This document shows, piece after piece, positions 39,670 to 48,360 of a stretch of DNA of 64,000 nt. Each line of letters begins with the position of its first letter. Position 1 is the first letter of the stretch. The notes beneath the pieces are model-generated. The model was not told the DNA's origin. It did not search any database and saw nothing but the letters and a program-made list of their open reading frames with translations. The stretch covers positions 187,277-251,276 of the forward strand of contig NZ_FQYY01000004.1 of the NCBI RefSeq assembly GCF_900141885.1, in the 5' to 3' direction. The stretch comes from Mesonia phycicola (GTDB taxonomy: Bacteria; Bacteroidota; Bacteroidia; Flavobacteriales; Flavobacteriaceae). The position numbers and the translations under genes were made by a program.

Positions 39670-40557
39670 ATGGATTTTAGACTTCAAGTTTTTAAAAAAG
39701 TAGCAGACAAATTAAACTTTACCAAAGCCTCTGAAGAACTTTTTATCTCTCAACCAGCAGTATCTAAACACATTAGAGAACTAGAAACTAAATACAACGT
39801 ACAACTTTTTGAACGCCAAGGCAATAAAATTAAGCTCACTCAAGAAGGCAAAGTATTACTTAATTATGCTAATCAATTATTAGACATCTATAAAAATATG
39901 GAAAACTATTTTTTAGGAATTAATAATCAGATTAATAAAAATGTGGTGTTTGGAGCCAGTAGTACAATTAGCCAATATATTGTACCTAAACTTATTTATC
40001 AGCTAAAAAAAACCTACCCAGAAGTAAAGTTTACTTTGATAAACGGAAACTCATCAGAAATTGAAGAATTGATACTAAAAAAAGAAATTGATTTTGGAAT
40101 TATTGAAGGGAAACACAATAACCCTTTATTAGAATACGAGTTTTTTATTGAAGATGAAATTGTATTACTTACTAAAAATAATGAAAACTCTAAGTTTAAA
40201 AATTTTATTACTGCAGAAGAATTAAAAAAAACACCACTTGTTTTAAGAGAAAAAGGCTCTGGTACTAGAGATATTATAGAAGAAAACTTAAAAAAAATTG
40301 CAGTAAACCCTAACGATTTGTTTGTTGATTTAACTTTAGGTAATACCGAAAGTATTAAAAACTACTTATTAAATTCTGAAAGTTTTTCTTTTATATCTAT
40401 TCATGCTGTGCAAGAAGAATTAAAAGAAAAAAAATTACAAATTGTAGATGTAAAAAATTTAGAGATAACCAGAAAATTATACTTTGTTAAAGTACAAGGA
40501 GATCACTCTTCTACTTACACCTCTATTAAACAACTACTCACCAATAGTTATAACTAA
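39670..40557 (+). CDS. LysR-family transcriptional regulator
   Basis: A 295-residue LysR regulator: winged helix at residues 1-60 (FRLQVFKKVADKLNFTKASEELFISQPAVSKHIRELE) and a CysB/CbbR-like sensor domain after about residue 90. It is followed 74 bases later, on the same strand, by a YeiH-type exporter, a pairing seen in many bacteria where the regulator controls the exporter in response to a sulfur compound. The ligand cannot be read from the sequence. Confidence 0.92.
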   Translation: MDFRLQVFKKVADKLNFTKASEELFISQPAVSKHIRELETKYNVQLFERQGNKIKLTQEGKVLLNYANQLLDIYKNMENYFLGINNQINKNVVFGASSTISQYIVPKLIYQLKKTYPEVKFTLINGNSSEIEELILKKEIDFGIIEGKHNNPLLEYEFFIEDEIVLLTKNNENSKFKNFITAEELKKTPLVLREKGSGTRDIIEENLKKIAVNPNDLFVDLTLGNTESIKNYLLNSESFSFISIHAVQEELKEKKLQIVDVKNLEITRKLYFVKVQGDHSSTYTSIKQLLTNSYN

Positions 40558-40631
40558 AAGTTATTAAGTATAATTATTTCGACTAGACTAAAACGAGTAT
40601 TTAGTGGCAATTTTGTAGCAAATAATACATT

Positions 40632-41564
40632 ATGTTTTCACTAAATAAATCTATTAAAATAATATTATTTATACTAATTGCTGTTTTGGCATTAACCAAT
40701 ATTATTTCTGGGCCAATAGCATTACTTTCAGGTTTTATTTTTACTTTTTTATGGGGTAATCCTTTTCCTAAAGAAAGTAAAACTACCATAAATTGGTTAT
40801 TAAAAATTTCTGTGATTGGTTTAGGTTTTGGTATGCAGTTGCAAAAAACCATAGAAACAGGAAAAGAGGGATTTGCTCTTACATTTTTTTCTATTGTATT
40901 AACTTTATGTTTAGGAGTGTATTTAAGTAAAATACTAAAAATTAATAAGTCTATAGCTTATTTAATTTCTGGAGGTACTGCCATTTGTGGCGGAAGCGCT
41001 ATTGCTGCTATATCTTCTGTAATAAAAGCTAAAGAAAAAGAAATTTCTATTGCTTTAGGAGTAGTATTTTTTTTAAATGCAGTAGCTATTTTTGTATTTC
41101 CTGCGGTTGGCCACTCACTTCATTTATCGCAACATGAATTTGGATTATGGAGCGCAATTGCCATACATGATACTAGTTCTGTTGTTGGTGCATCTATGGC
41201 TTACGGTCAAGAAGCATTAGATTTAGCTATTACTGTAAAATTAGCTAGAGCTTTATGGATTATACCAGTGTCTATAATTTCTATGTATATTTTTAAGAGT
41301 AAGAATGAAAAAATAAAAATTCCTTGGTTTATTTTAGGTTTTATCATCGCTATTTTATTAAACAGCTATTTTAACTTACCTTCTTTTTTAGTAGAAACCA
41401 TCCCTAGTTTTTCTAAATCTTTATTAGTGCTTACTCTTTTTCTTGTAGGAGCTGGACTTTCTGTACAATCTATTAAAGAGAGTGGTTTTAAACCTATACT
41501 ATTAGGTAGTGTATTATGGATAGTTATTTCTATTGGAAGTCTATTATTTATAATCTTGATGTAA
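40632..41564 (+). CDS. YeiH/UPF0324-family putative sulfate exporter
   Basis: A 310-residue integral membrane protein with about ten hydrophobic segments. Family signatures include LLKISVIGLGFGMQL, the glycine-rich ISGGTAICGGSAIAAISSVIKAK and AIHDTSSVVGASMAYGQ. Members are annotated as sulfate or sulfonate-related exporters, mainly from gene context, and the adjacent LysR regulator fits. Direct evidence for the substrate is limited in the family. Confidence 0.87.
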   Translation: MFSLNKSIKIILFILIAVLALTNIISGPIALLSGFIFTFLWGNPFPKESKTTINWLLKISVIGLGFGMQLQKTIETGKEGFALTFFSIVLTLCLGVYLSKILKINKSIAYLISGGTAICGGSAIAAISSVIKAKEKEISIALGVVFFLNAVAIFVFPAVGHSLHLSQHEFGLWSAIAIHDTSSVVGASMAYGQEALDLAITVKLARALWIIPVSIISMYIFKSKNEKIKIPWFILGFIIAILLNSYFNLPSFLVETIPSFSKSLLVLTLFLVGAGLSVQSIKESGFKPILLGSVLWIVISIGSLLFIILM

Positions 41565-41566
41565 AA

Positions 41567-41592
41567 AAAAGCGACCTCTAAAGGTCGCTTTT
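41567..41592. terminator. Bidirectional terminator between the YeiH-type gene and lpdA
   Basis: Perfect 11-bp stem (41567-41577 with 41582-41592), 4-nt loop, T-runs both ways between converging genes. Confidence 0.87.
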
Positions 41593-41614
41593 ATATTCTT
41601 TACTTTTTGTACTA

Positions 41615-43021
41615 TTAAGTATGTAGAGCTCTATCTCCAGTTGCAGCAAGTGCTGCTTCTTTTACTGCTTCTGCATACGTTGGGTGAGCGTGACTCATTC
41701 TAGAAATATCTTCTGCACTAGCTCTAAACTCCATTGCTGTAACTGCTTCAGCAATTAAATCTGCTACACGAGCACCAACCATATGCACTCCTAAAACCTC
41801 ATCTGTTTGTTTATCAGATAAAATTTTCACAAATCCGTCTGTATCTCCACTTGCACGAGAACGACCTAAAGCTCTCATTGGAAATTGACCACTTTTATAT
41901 TCTACTTTATCTTCTATAAGTTGTTCTTCTGTTTTTCCTACAGAAGCTACTTCTGGCCAAGTATATACCACACCAGGAATTAAGTTATAATCAATATGTG
42001 GTTTTTGTCCGGCAATTGTTTCTGCAACAAAAACACCTTCTTCTTCTGCTTTATGAGCTAACATAGCTCCTTTAATAACATCACCAATAGCATAAATATT
42101 ATCTTCAGAAGTTTTTAAATGAGCATCTACTTCAATTTGACCTCTCTCATTCATTTTTACTCCAGCGTTATCTGCATTTAAACCACCTGTAAATGGTTTT
42201 CTACCAACAGATACTAGGCAATAATCTCCTGTAAACTCAACTTCGTTACCTTTTTTATCGGTAGCTTTTACTACAACCTCATCTCCAGTATTTTCTACAG
42301 AAGTAACTTTATGAGAAACTGCAAATTTCACTTTTTGCTTTTTCATCACTTTAGTTAATTCTTTACTTTGCGCTTTATCCATAGTTGGGATAATACGGTC
42401 CATATACTCAATTACAGTAACCTCTGCACCTAATCTTTTGTATACTTGCCCAAGCTCTAAACCAATTACACCACCACCAATAACTAATAAGTGTTTTGGT
42501 ACTTCTTTTAGTTTTAATGCTTCTGTAGAAGTAATTACTCTTTCTTTATCAATATTTATAAATGGTAAAGATGCTGGTTTACTACCTGTAGCAATAATGG
42601 TATGTTTAGCCTCAATCGTTGTAGATTCACCGTTAGTTAAATCTATTTTAATATGAGTTTTATCTTCAAAAGAACCTACACCTTCAAAGGTATCAATTTT
42701 GTTTTTATCCATTAAAAACTCAATCCCTTTGGTAGTTTGCTCTACAACAGAAGCTTTACGCCCCATCATTTTTTCTAGGTTCAATTTAATTTCCCCAGGA
42801 ATTTCAATTCCGTGCTCTTCAAAATGCTTTATAGCATCTTCGTAATGGTGTGAAGAGTCTAATAAAGCTTTAGAAGGAATACAACCTACATTTAAGCAGG
42901 TACCTCCCATTGTTGAATATTTTTCTATAATTGCGGTTTTCATTCCCAATTGGGCGCAACGAATAGCTGCTACGTAACCTCCAGGACCTGAACCAATGAC
43001 TGCAACGTCGTAAGTGCTCAT
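41615..43021 (-). CDS. lpdA: Dihydrolipoyl dehydrogenase
   Basis: The E3 subunit of 2-oxoacid dehydrogenase complexes, which reoxidises dihydrolipoamide with NAD. FAD motif GSGPGGYVAAI at residues 10-20, redox cysteines C42 and C47 in GGTCLNVGCIPSK, NAD motif VIGGGVIGLELG near residue 180, and the C-terminal His-Glu pair in HAHPTYAEAVKEA. At 468 residues it is full-length. On the minus strand TATTTTTG at 43053-43060 fits the -7 consensus about 32 bases before the ATG, so it probably has its own promoter. No E1 or E2 gene is nearby. Confidence 0.96.
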   Translation of the reverse strand: MSTYDVAVIGSGPGGYVAAIRCAQLGMKTAIIEKYSTMGGTCLNVGCIPSKALLDSSHHYEDAIKHFEEHGIEIPGEIKLNLEKMMGRKASVVEQTTKGIEFLMDKNKIDTFEGVGSFEDKTHIKIDLTNGESTTIEAKHTIIATGSKPASLPFINIDKERVITSTEALKLKEVPKHLLVIGGGVIGLELGQVYKRLGAEVTVIEYMDRIIPTMDKAQSKELTKVMKKQKVKFAVSHKVTSVENTGDEVVVKATDKKGNEVEFTGDYCLVSVGRKPFTGGLNADNAGVKMNERGQIEVDAHLKTSEDNIYAIGDVIKGAMLAHKAEEEGVFVAETIAGQKPHIDYNLIPGVVYTWPEVASVGKTEEQLIEDKVEYKSGQFPMRALGRSRASGDTDGFVKILSDKQTDEVLGVHMVGARVADLIAEAVTAMEFRASAEDISRMSHAHPTYAEAVKEAALAATGDRALHT

Positions 43022-43301
43022 AATTTAGTTTTGTTGATTTTTAAAACGATATCAAAAATACAATAAGTAATTTAATAGACCATAATTAGATTAGAAAAAG
43101 CAAGAAATTATTCTGTAAAAAAAGATAGAAACACAAATTGAGTAACTTATTTTAGATAAAATAGGATTAAAATTTATCAAATTATTCTATAAAAACTAAT
43201 TATTAACAACAAAAACTCTTTTTTAGAACTAGGTTTTTCTTGCTACTAAATTTTAAAAATTGTAACATTACCACTTTATGTGAAAATTTTAACTCTCTTT
43301 T

Positions 43302-44780
43302 ATGGATAGCCAATCTACAGATCCTAACAACCAAAAAGTAATTGTAAACAACCTTAATATTTTTCAAGCTCTTATTCCTGTTTTTGCATTGGTAGGTATG
43401 CTTGCTTATAATGTTTATGTATTTGAAGATGCTGCGTTAGATGGATCTAACCAATTTATATTATTAATGGGAGCTGCTGTGGCGGCCATAGTTGGGCATT
43501 TTAATAAAATATCTTACACTTCTATGGTAGAAGAGGTTGCACAAAATATTAAATCTACCACTGGACCTATATTAATATTATTAATGGTTGGGGCTTTAGC
43601 TGGTACTTGGCTTATTAGTGGTGTGATACCAACCATGGTTTATTATGGATTACAAATATTAAATCCTACTATATTTTTAGCAGCTTGTGTTATTATATGC
43701 TCTGTAATTTCTATTGCTACAGGAAGTAGTTGGACTACCTCTGCCACTGTAGGTATTGCACTTATTGGTATAGCTAATGCTTTAGGTATTTCTTTAGGAA
43801 TGACTGCTGGAGCTATTTTATCTGGAGCTTACTTTGGAGATAAACTCTCTCCATTAAGTGATACTACTAATTTAGCACCTGCTATGGCAGGAACAGATTT
43901 ATTTACACATATTAGATATATGCTGTACACTACAGTACCAACTATATTAATCACTATTTTAGTTTTTGTAGTTATAGGATTAAATATTGAAACTACAGGA
44001 GTTGCAGATACTGCATCTATATTAGCTTCTATAGACGAATCTTTTTATATTACCCCTTGGTTATTTATTGTACCAGTAATAGTTATCTTTTTAATTATAA
44101 AAAAAACACCTCCATTAATAGCCTTATTGCTAGGTACATTATTAGGAGCTGTATTTGCTTTAATATTTCAACCTGGAATTGTAGCTACCTTAGGAGGAGC
44201 TTCTGAACTATCTTTCTACTCAGGTTATAAAGGTATTTTAAACGCTATTACCGTAGATTCTTCTATAGAAACAACTCACGAAACATTAAACGATTTATTT
44301 ACTGCTGGAGGTATGAGTGGCATGTTAGGTACTATTTGGCTAATAATCTGTGCTATGGTATTTGGCGGTATTATGGATGCTATTGGTGCTCTTGCAACTA
44401 TTAGTAAAGGTCTATTAAATTTATTTCACTCTACATTTGGTCTTTTTAGTAGCACAGTAATTAGTTGTTTAGCTTTAAACGCAACCGCTTCAGACCAATA
44501 CTTAGCAATTGTAGTACCTGGTAAAATGTTTGCAAAAGCATATAAAGATAAAGGCTTAGCACCAGAGAATTTAAGTAGAACCTTAGAAGATTCTGGTACT
44601 GTAACTTCTGTATTAATACCTTGGAATACTTGCGGAGCATATCATAGTGGAGTACTTGGTGTACCTGTGGCAAGTTACTTTATGTATGCTATATTTAACT
44701 ATTTAAGTCCGTTTACTACCTTAATTTTTGCTGCTTTTCATATAAAAATTAGACAGTTATCTAAAAAAGATAAGATCTAG
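43302..44780 (+). CDS. nhaC: NhaC-family Na+/H+ antiporter
   Basis: A 492-residue inner-membrane protein with about 12 transmembrane segments. Characteristic stretches are SIATGSSWTTSATVGIALIG, SGAYFGDKLSPLSDTTNLAPA and LEDSGTVTSVLIPWNTCGAY, which carry the polar residues of the NhaC ion path. It exports sodium (or exchanges related ions or malate/lactate in some members) and suits a marine lifestyle. The 280 bases before it, shared with divergent lpdA, hold no further gene that I can see. Confidence 0.9.
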   Translation: MDSQSTDPNNQKVIVNNLNIFQALIPVFALVGMLAYNVYVFEDAALDGSNQFILLMGAAVAAIVGHFNKISYTSMVEEVAQNIKSTTGPILILLMVGALAGTWLISGVIPTMVYYGLQILNPTIFLAACVIICSVISIATGSSWTTSATVGIALIGIANALGISLGMTAGAILSGAYFGDKLSPLSDTTNLAPAMAGTDLFTHIRYMLYTTVPTILITILVFVVIGLNIETTGVADTASILASIDESFYITPWLFIVPVIVIFLIIKKTPPLIALLLGTLLGAVFALIFQPGIVATLGGASELSFYSGYKGILNAITVDSSIETTHETLNDLFTAGGMSGMLGTIWLIICAMVFGGIMDAIGALATISKGLLNLFHSTFGLFSSTVISCLALNATASDQYLAIVVPGKMFAKAYKDKGLAPENLSRTLEDSGTVTSVLIPWNTCGAYHSGVLGVPVASYFMYAIFNYLSPFTTLIFAAFHIKIRQLSKKDKI

Positions 44781-44839
44781 TTTTTAAATACATTATTTTT
44801 CTAATTATTATTTCAGACAAAGAATACTAACTAAGTTTA

Positions 44840-44847
44840 TATCTTTG
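44840..44847 (+). promoter_or_regulatory. Candidate -7 box before bshB1
   Basis: TATCTTTG matches TAnnTTTG, 22 bases before the start codon. I do not find a convincing TTTG at the -33 position. Confidence 0.4.
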
Positions 44848-44869
44848 CCGTACTTGTAAATAATAACAT

Positions 44870-45586
44870 ATGAAATTAGATATATTAGCTATTGGTGCAC
44901 ACCCAGATGACGTAGAGCTTGGTTGCGCTGGTACCCTTGCAAAAGAAATTTCTAAAGGAAAAAAAGTAGGTATTTTAGATCTTACTAGAGGTGAATTAGG
45001 TACACGCGGTTCTGCTGAAATTAGAGATAAAGAAGCTAAAGCTGCAGCAGAAATTTTAGGCGTTTCTGTAAGAGAAAACCTTGCTTTTAGTGATGGTTTT
45101 TTTATTAATAATGCATCTCACCAATTAGAGGTAATTAAAATTATTAGAAAATATAGACCAGAAATAGTGCTTTGCAATGCTATTGACGATAGGCACATAG
45201 ACCACGGAAAAGGAAGTAAGCTTGTTAGTGATGCTTGTTTTTTAAGTGGCTTGAGAAGAATTGAAACTATACATCAAAATAATCATCAAAATGCTTGGCG
45301 ACCTAAACAAGTTTTTCATTATATACAATGGAAAGAGCTTGAGCCAGATATTATTGTAGATATTAGTGGTTTTATAGATAAAAAAATAGCTGCGGTAAAT
45401 GCATACGAGTCGCAATTTTTTAATCCAGATACTAATGAGCCTTCTACTCCTATTTCTAGTGATAACTTTTTAGATAGTGTAACTTACCGTGCACGTAATT
45501 TAGGTAGGTTAATTGGTACAGATTATGCTGAAGGCTACACTGTAGAACGCTGTCCTGCAGTAGATTCTATTTTTGATGTAATTTAA
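44870..45586 (+). CDS. bshB1: Bacillithiol biosynthesis deacetylase BshB1
   Basis: A 238-residue LmbE/PIG-L-type zinc deacetylase that removes acetate from GlcNAc-malate in bacillithiol synthesis. The zinc motif AIGAHPDDVELGCAGT is at residues 7-22, followed by LTRGELGTRG, and HIDHGKGSKLV near residue 105 supplies the third zinc ligand. The C-terminal YRARNLGRLIGTDYAEGY is typical of BshB1. Bacillithiol is the low-molecular-weight thiol of many Bacteroidetes as well as Firmicutes. The other bsh genes are not nearby. Confidence 0.93.
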   Translation: MKLDILAIGAHPDDVELGCAGTLAKEISKGKKVGILDLTRGELGTRGSAEIRDKEAKAAAEILGVSVRENLAFSDGFFINNASHQLEVIKIIRKYRPEIVLCNAIDDRHIDHGKGSKLVSDACFLSGLRRIETIHQNNHQNAWRPKQVFHYIQWKELEPDIIVDISGFIDKKIAAVNAYESQFFNPDTNEPSTPISSDNFLDSVTYRARNLGRLIGTDYAEGYTVERCPAVDSIFDVI

Positions 45587-45598
45587 TTGAAAAAAAGT

Positions 45599-45628
45599 TT
45601 TGTAGAATGTAAAAATTAATTAAATTTG
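45599..45628 (+). promoter_or_regulatory. Promoter of tRNA-His
   Basis: TTTG at 45599-45602, an 18-nt spacer and TAAATTTG at 45621-45628: a full Bacteroidetes-type -33/-7 promoter, about 50 bases before the tRNA. Confidence 0.75.
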
Positions 45629-45677
45629 CATCCGCGTTTGCTAGGCTTTTGATTAGCAGTCGTTATTTGAAATAAAT

Positions 45678-45752
45678 GGTGGTTGTAGCTCAGTTGGTTA
45701 GAGCATCGGTTTGTGGTGCCGAGGGTCGTGGGTTCGAATCCCATCTACCACC
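45678..45752 (+). tRNA. tRNA-His (anticodon GTG)
   Basis: The cloverleaf folds well: D stem GCTC/GAGC, anticodon stem 45706-45710 with 45718-45722, anticodon GTG at 45713-45715, T arm with GTTCGAATC. The extra 5' G at 45678 faces the discriminator C at 45752, the hallmark of tRNA-His. There is one T-T mismatch in the acceptor stem. CCA is not encoded. Confidence 0.95.
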
Positions 45753-45760
45753 CTTTTTAA

Positions 45761-45793
45761 AGTCCTTTCCTTTATTGGTTAGGACTTTTTTTT
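45761..45793 (+). terminator. Terminator of tRNA-His
   Basis: AGTCCT (45761-45766) pairs with AGGACT (45781-45786), followed by a run of Ts, just after the tRNA. Confidence 0.6.
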
Positions 45794-45849
45794 GGGATTT
45801 ATTTAAATGGAGTAAATTATTATTTTGCTTAGTTGAAAATAAATTAAAC

Positions 45850-45917
45850 AGCCAAGGATAGTAGTGAAAATCCCGCAGTGGAGCGTTAGCGAAATGAGGA
45901 ATTGTAACGAATAGCCT
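45850..45917. other. Possible structured or repeated element downstream of tRNA-His
   Basis: A non-coding stretch of less AT-rich sequence than its surroundings. It begins AGCCAAGGAT and ends GAATAGCC. GGAT (45856-45859) can pair with ATCC (45870-45873), followed by a small CGC/GCG pair. I recall similar blocks after tRNA genes in other flavobacteria, but cannot verify that here. Confidence 0.35.
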
Positions 45918-45920
45918 GAT

Positions 45921-45966
45921 TGCATAAAAAAAGCAGCTTTGATTAAAAAGCTGCTTTTTTTATGCA
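45921..45966 (-). terminator. Strong terminator after the M28 peptidase gene
   Basis: A perfect 20-bp stem (45921-45940 with 45947-45966) with a 6-nt loop and seven-T tracts on both strands. Confidence 0.85.
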
Positions 45967-45985
45967 AGGATGCCAAATTTTAAAA

Positions 45986-46996
45986 TTATTTTGCCTTATC
46001 TACCAAAAGTCTATTGTCTCTATTTGCTACTTCCCAAGCGGTATAAAATATTAATTGAGCACGACGGGTCATTAAATCGTATTCTATCTTATCTGGCGTA
46101 TCTGTAGGCTTGTGATAATCTGCGTGGGTACCGTTAAAGTAAAAAATTACTGGTATGTTGTGTTTTGCAAAATTGTAATGGTCACTACGGTAATAAAAAC
46201 GATTAGGGTCGTTTTCATCATTATAAGTATAGTCTAAATCAAAGTTTGTGTACTTTTTGTTTACTTCTTCTGAAAGTTCGTGAAGCTCTGTACTTAATTT
46301 GTCACTACCTATTAGGTAAATGTAATTTGGATTGTCTTCGTGCTTTGGGTCTATACGCCCAATCATATCTGTATTTAAATCTGTTACTGTATTTTCTAGA
46401 GGGAAAATTGGATTTTGTGTGTAGTATTTAGATCCTAACAAACCTTTCTCTTCTCCGGTAACGTGAAGAAACAAAATAGATCTACGAGGGCGGTAACCGT
46501 CTTTTACTGCTTCTTGAAATGCTTCTGCTATTTCTAATACAGAGACCGTACCAGAACCATCATCATCTGCCCCATTATAAATATTACCTTGTCCATCTAC
46601 TCCTACGTGGTCATAATGTGCAGAAATAACTACTATTTCATCTGGAAACTCGCTACCTTTAATGTATGCCACTACATTTTCTGAATCGTTAAATTGATTA
46701 TTGAAAAAGCTAGAAGGTATATCTTGAAAATAATCGTCTTCTCCAAGCGGTGAAGGGATTTGCATGGAGATGTATTCTTTTTTTAAATAATTTGCTGCTT
46801 TTTTTTGTCCTGGTTTCCCTGTATCTCTTCCTTGAAACTCATCTGAAGCGAAGGTATATAAATGTTCTTTTAATTCTGAAGAAGTAATAGTGTTTGCGTA
46901 ATCTTCTACATTAGCCTCAGAAATTGGTTTGTTTTTTTGAACTTTACAGGCAACTGCCATTGATAAAGCAGAAATAAATAAAATTTTTTTTATCAT
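45986..46996 (-). CDS. M28-family metallopeptidase lipoprotein
   Basis: A 336-residue lipoprotein (lipobox AVACKVQ) with an M28 zinc aminopeptidase domain. Both zinc sites can be read: SAHYDHVG, GADDDGSGTVSVLE, the catalytic glutamate in VTGEEKGLLGS, NTDMIGR and the final histidine in NGTHADYHKPTD. It should act in the periplasm or on the surface on peptides; the exact specificity is unknown. It lies between two tRNA genes and is transcribed on the minus strand as a single unit. Confidence 0.92.
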   Translation of the reverse strand: MIKKILFISALSMAVACKVQKNKPISEANVEDYANTITSSELKEHLYTFASDEFQGRDTGKPGQKKAANYLKKEYISMQIPSPLGEDDYFQDIPSSFFNNQFNDSENVVAYIKGSEFPDEIVVISAHYDHVGVDGQGNIYNGADDDGSGTVSVLEIAEAFQEAVKDGYRPRRSILFLHVTGEEKGLLGSKYYTQNPIFPLENTVTDLNTDMIGRIDPKHEDNPNYIYLIGSDKLSTELHELSEEVNKKYTNFDLDYTYNDENDPNRFYYRSDHYNFAKHNIPVIFYFNGTHADYHKPTDTPDKIEYDLMTRRAQLIFYTAWEVANRDNRLLVDKAK

Positions 46997-47086
46997 TATT
47001 TTAGACTTAATTATTTGGTAGCCAATATATCAAAAAATGAATAAATAGTTTATTATAAAAAAGCTAAAAATTTGTTGTGAAAAATT

Positions 47087-47116
47087 TTTGTGAATTGAAA
47101 AAAGCTCTTATATTTG
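47087..47116 (+). promoter_or_regulatory. Promoter of tRNA-Ser
   Basis: TTTG at 47087-47090, an 18-nt spacer and TATATTTG at 47109-47116. The spacing is identical to the tRNA-His promoter. Confidence 0.75.
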
Positions 47117-47150
47117 CAACCGCATTCAGGGAATACCTGATGAGACACTT

Positions 47151-47235
47151 GGAGAATTGGCAGAGTGGTCGAATGCGGCAGTCTTGAAAACTGTTGAGGG
47201 TCACACCTCCGGGGGTTCGAATCCCTCATTCTCCG
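47151..47235 (+). tRNA. tRNA-Ser (anticodon TGA), integration site of the 14-kb element
   Basis: Acceptor stem GGAGAAT (47151-47157) with ATTCTCC (47228-47234), discriminator G, anticodon TGA at 47185-47187, and a long variable arm as expected for serine. CCA is not encoded. Its last 14 bases lie inside the left attachment repeat, so the gene is rebuilt intact by the element, which also supplies a new terminator downstream. Confidence 0.96.
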
Positions 47236-47236
47236 C
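47222..47236 (+). repeat. Left attachment site (attL core)
   Basis: TCCCTCATTCTCCGC, the 3' end of tRNA-Ser plus one base, repeated exactly at 61345-61359. Confidence 0.9.
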
Positions 47237-47242
47237 AACACA

Positions 47243-47287
47243 AAACCCTAACAGCTTAATAATTAGCTAGTTAGGGTTTTTTTATTT
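47243..47287 (+). terminator. Element-borne terminator for tRNA-Ser
   Basis: AAAACCCTAA (47243-47252) pairs with TTAGGGTTTT (47271-47280), with an inner AGCT/AGCT pair and a T-run. It lies inside the element and replaces the tRNA's own terminator, now at 61362-61391. Confidence 0.75.
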
Positions 47288-47291
47288 GTAT

Positions 47292-47318
47292 TTGTACCGT
47301 GAAATGTACCGAGGATAA
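47292..47318 (+). repeat. 27-bp end repeat, left copy (possible recombinase arm site)
   Basis: TTGTACCGTGA followed by AATGTACCGAG and GATAA. Matches 61184-61210 at 24 of 27 positions in the same orientation, and itself contains TGTACCG twice at 11-bp spacing. Confidence 0.7.
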
Positions 47319-47326
47319 ACTATCAT

Positions 47327-48343
47327 TTATATTATTCTACCAATTTTACACCCGTTATTATCTGCAAGATCAAAAGTTTCTATTAAATTATAAATTTTTG
47401 GATTTCTGTTTGCTAACTTATCAGCTATCATTTCGGTTTTAGATTTAATAGATAATTTTTCTAACTCACTAGAATACGTTTTATTAAGTTTTTTTGTGTT
47501 TTCATAAATAAGTAAATCTGCTAAGTCTGTATTATCAGGATAATCTGTACTTTCTAGCCATTCACTAACTTTAATATTAAAACCTAACGGTAACAATTCA
47601 GAAGCTACATTATTCCATTCGTTATAAGCTCCTTTATCAGGAAATAACATAATCGACTTATCTTTTAACACTTTAAGGTATTCATATTTTAAAAGTGATT
47701 TACCACCCGTTGCTAACCAATTATATTCTGGCTTAAACATACTCATCTTAATTGCTGTTTTTTCACTTTCAACGATTGCTATTTTTTTATCAGGAAATTC
47801 ATTAATTAAATGTAAACCAAATAAACATTGTTTAAAATGATGATTTTTTAACTTTAAAACGCTTCTTACACTACTTATAAATGTTTTTTCTTCTTTCTTT
47901 AGTCGCTTACCTGTCTCTATATCATAGAGCATAATTTTACCATGTCTTACCTTCTGATTATTATCAATTTGCCAAAAAACCGTTGATCCCTGCCAATGTT
48001 TAGAAGTACCTATTAAATATTTACTAATGGCTTCTTTAATTAATTCTTTATCAAAGTCTTTTTTTAACTGCTGAATAAAGTTGTTATTTTTAAAGTTTTG
48101 CCCACTTTCAGCTACAAGTTTTGGGTCATGATAAGTCGGTTTTTGAGGTTTAACGTAAACAAATGGTTTTTGAATGGTATCCATTTCTAGGTTAGGTAAA
48201 AACGTTTCTCCACAGGAATGGCAATACCCTTTAGTTTCAAAATTGTTATAGGGTACAAACTTTCCATCTTTATTGTTTTTACCACAAGGGCAATATTTTA
48301 CACGTCTACGGTTTTTATCGAATTTAAGTTCTTTTTTATTCAT
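47327..48343 (-). CDS. Primase-like protein with zinc ribbon and Toprim domain (DUF6371-type)
   Basis: A 338-residue protein typical of Bacteroidetes mobile elements. The N-terminus has a DnaG-like zinc ribbon (CPCG at about residues 18-21 and CHSCG at about 41-45). A Toprim-like region follows around residues 190-255: IAIVESEKTAIKMS provides the first glutamate, LATGGKSL the glycine turn and IMLFPDKGAY the acidic DxG-type motif (PDKG). It probably makes primers or acts in replication initiation of the element. It is followed (upstream in sequence order, same strand) by the DUF3987 gene, with an iteron-like array between them. Confidence 0.75.
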   Translation of the reverse strand: MNKKELKFDKNRRRVKYCPCGKNNKDGKFVPYNNFETKGYCHSCGETFLPNLEMDTIQKPFVYVKPQKPTYHDPKLVAESGQNFKNNNFIQQLKKDFDKELIKEAISKYLIGTSKHWQGSTVFWQIDNNQKVRHGKIMLYDIETGKRLKKEEKTFISSVRSVLKLKNHHFKQCLFGLHLINEFPDKKIAIVESEKTAIKMSMFKPEYNWLATGGKSLLKYEYLKVLKDKSIMLFPDKGAYNEWNNVASELLPLGFNIKVSEWLESTDYPDNTDLADLLIYENTKKLNKTYSSELEKLSIKSKTEMIADKLANRNPKIYNLIETFDLADNNGCKIGRII

Positions 48344-48360
48344 TACGTTTTGGGATATAG

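Noticed and set aside
40601-40852. Minus-strand frame before the YeiH-type gene
   Set aside because: Mostly antisense to the start of the exporter gene; no support.
45676-45861. 61-codon open frame covering tRNA-His
   Set aside because: It is read straight through the tRNA; the tRNA fold and promoter explain the sequence.
47053-47241. Minus-strand open frame across tRNA-Ser
   Set aside because: Antisense reading of the tRNA and its promoter; no independent coding sign.
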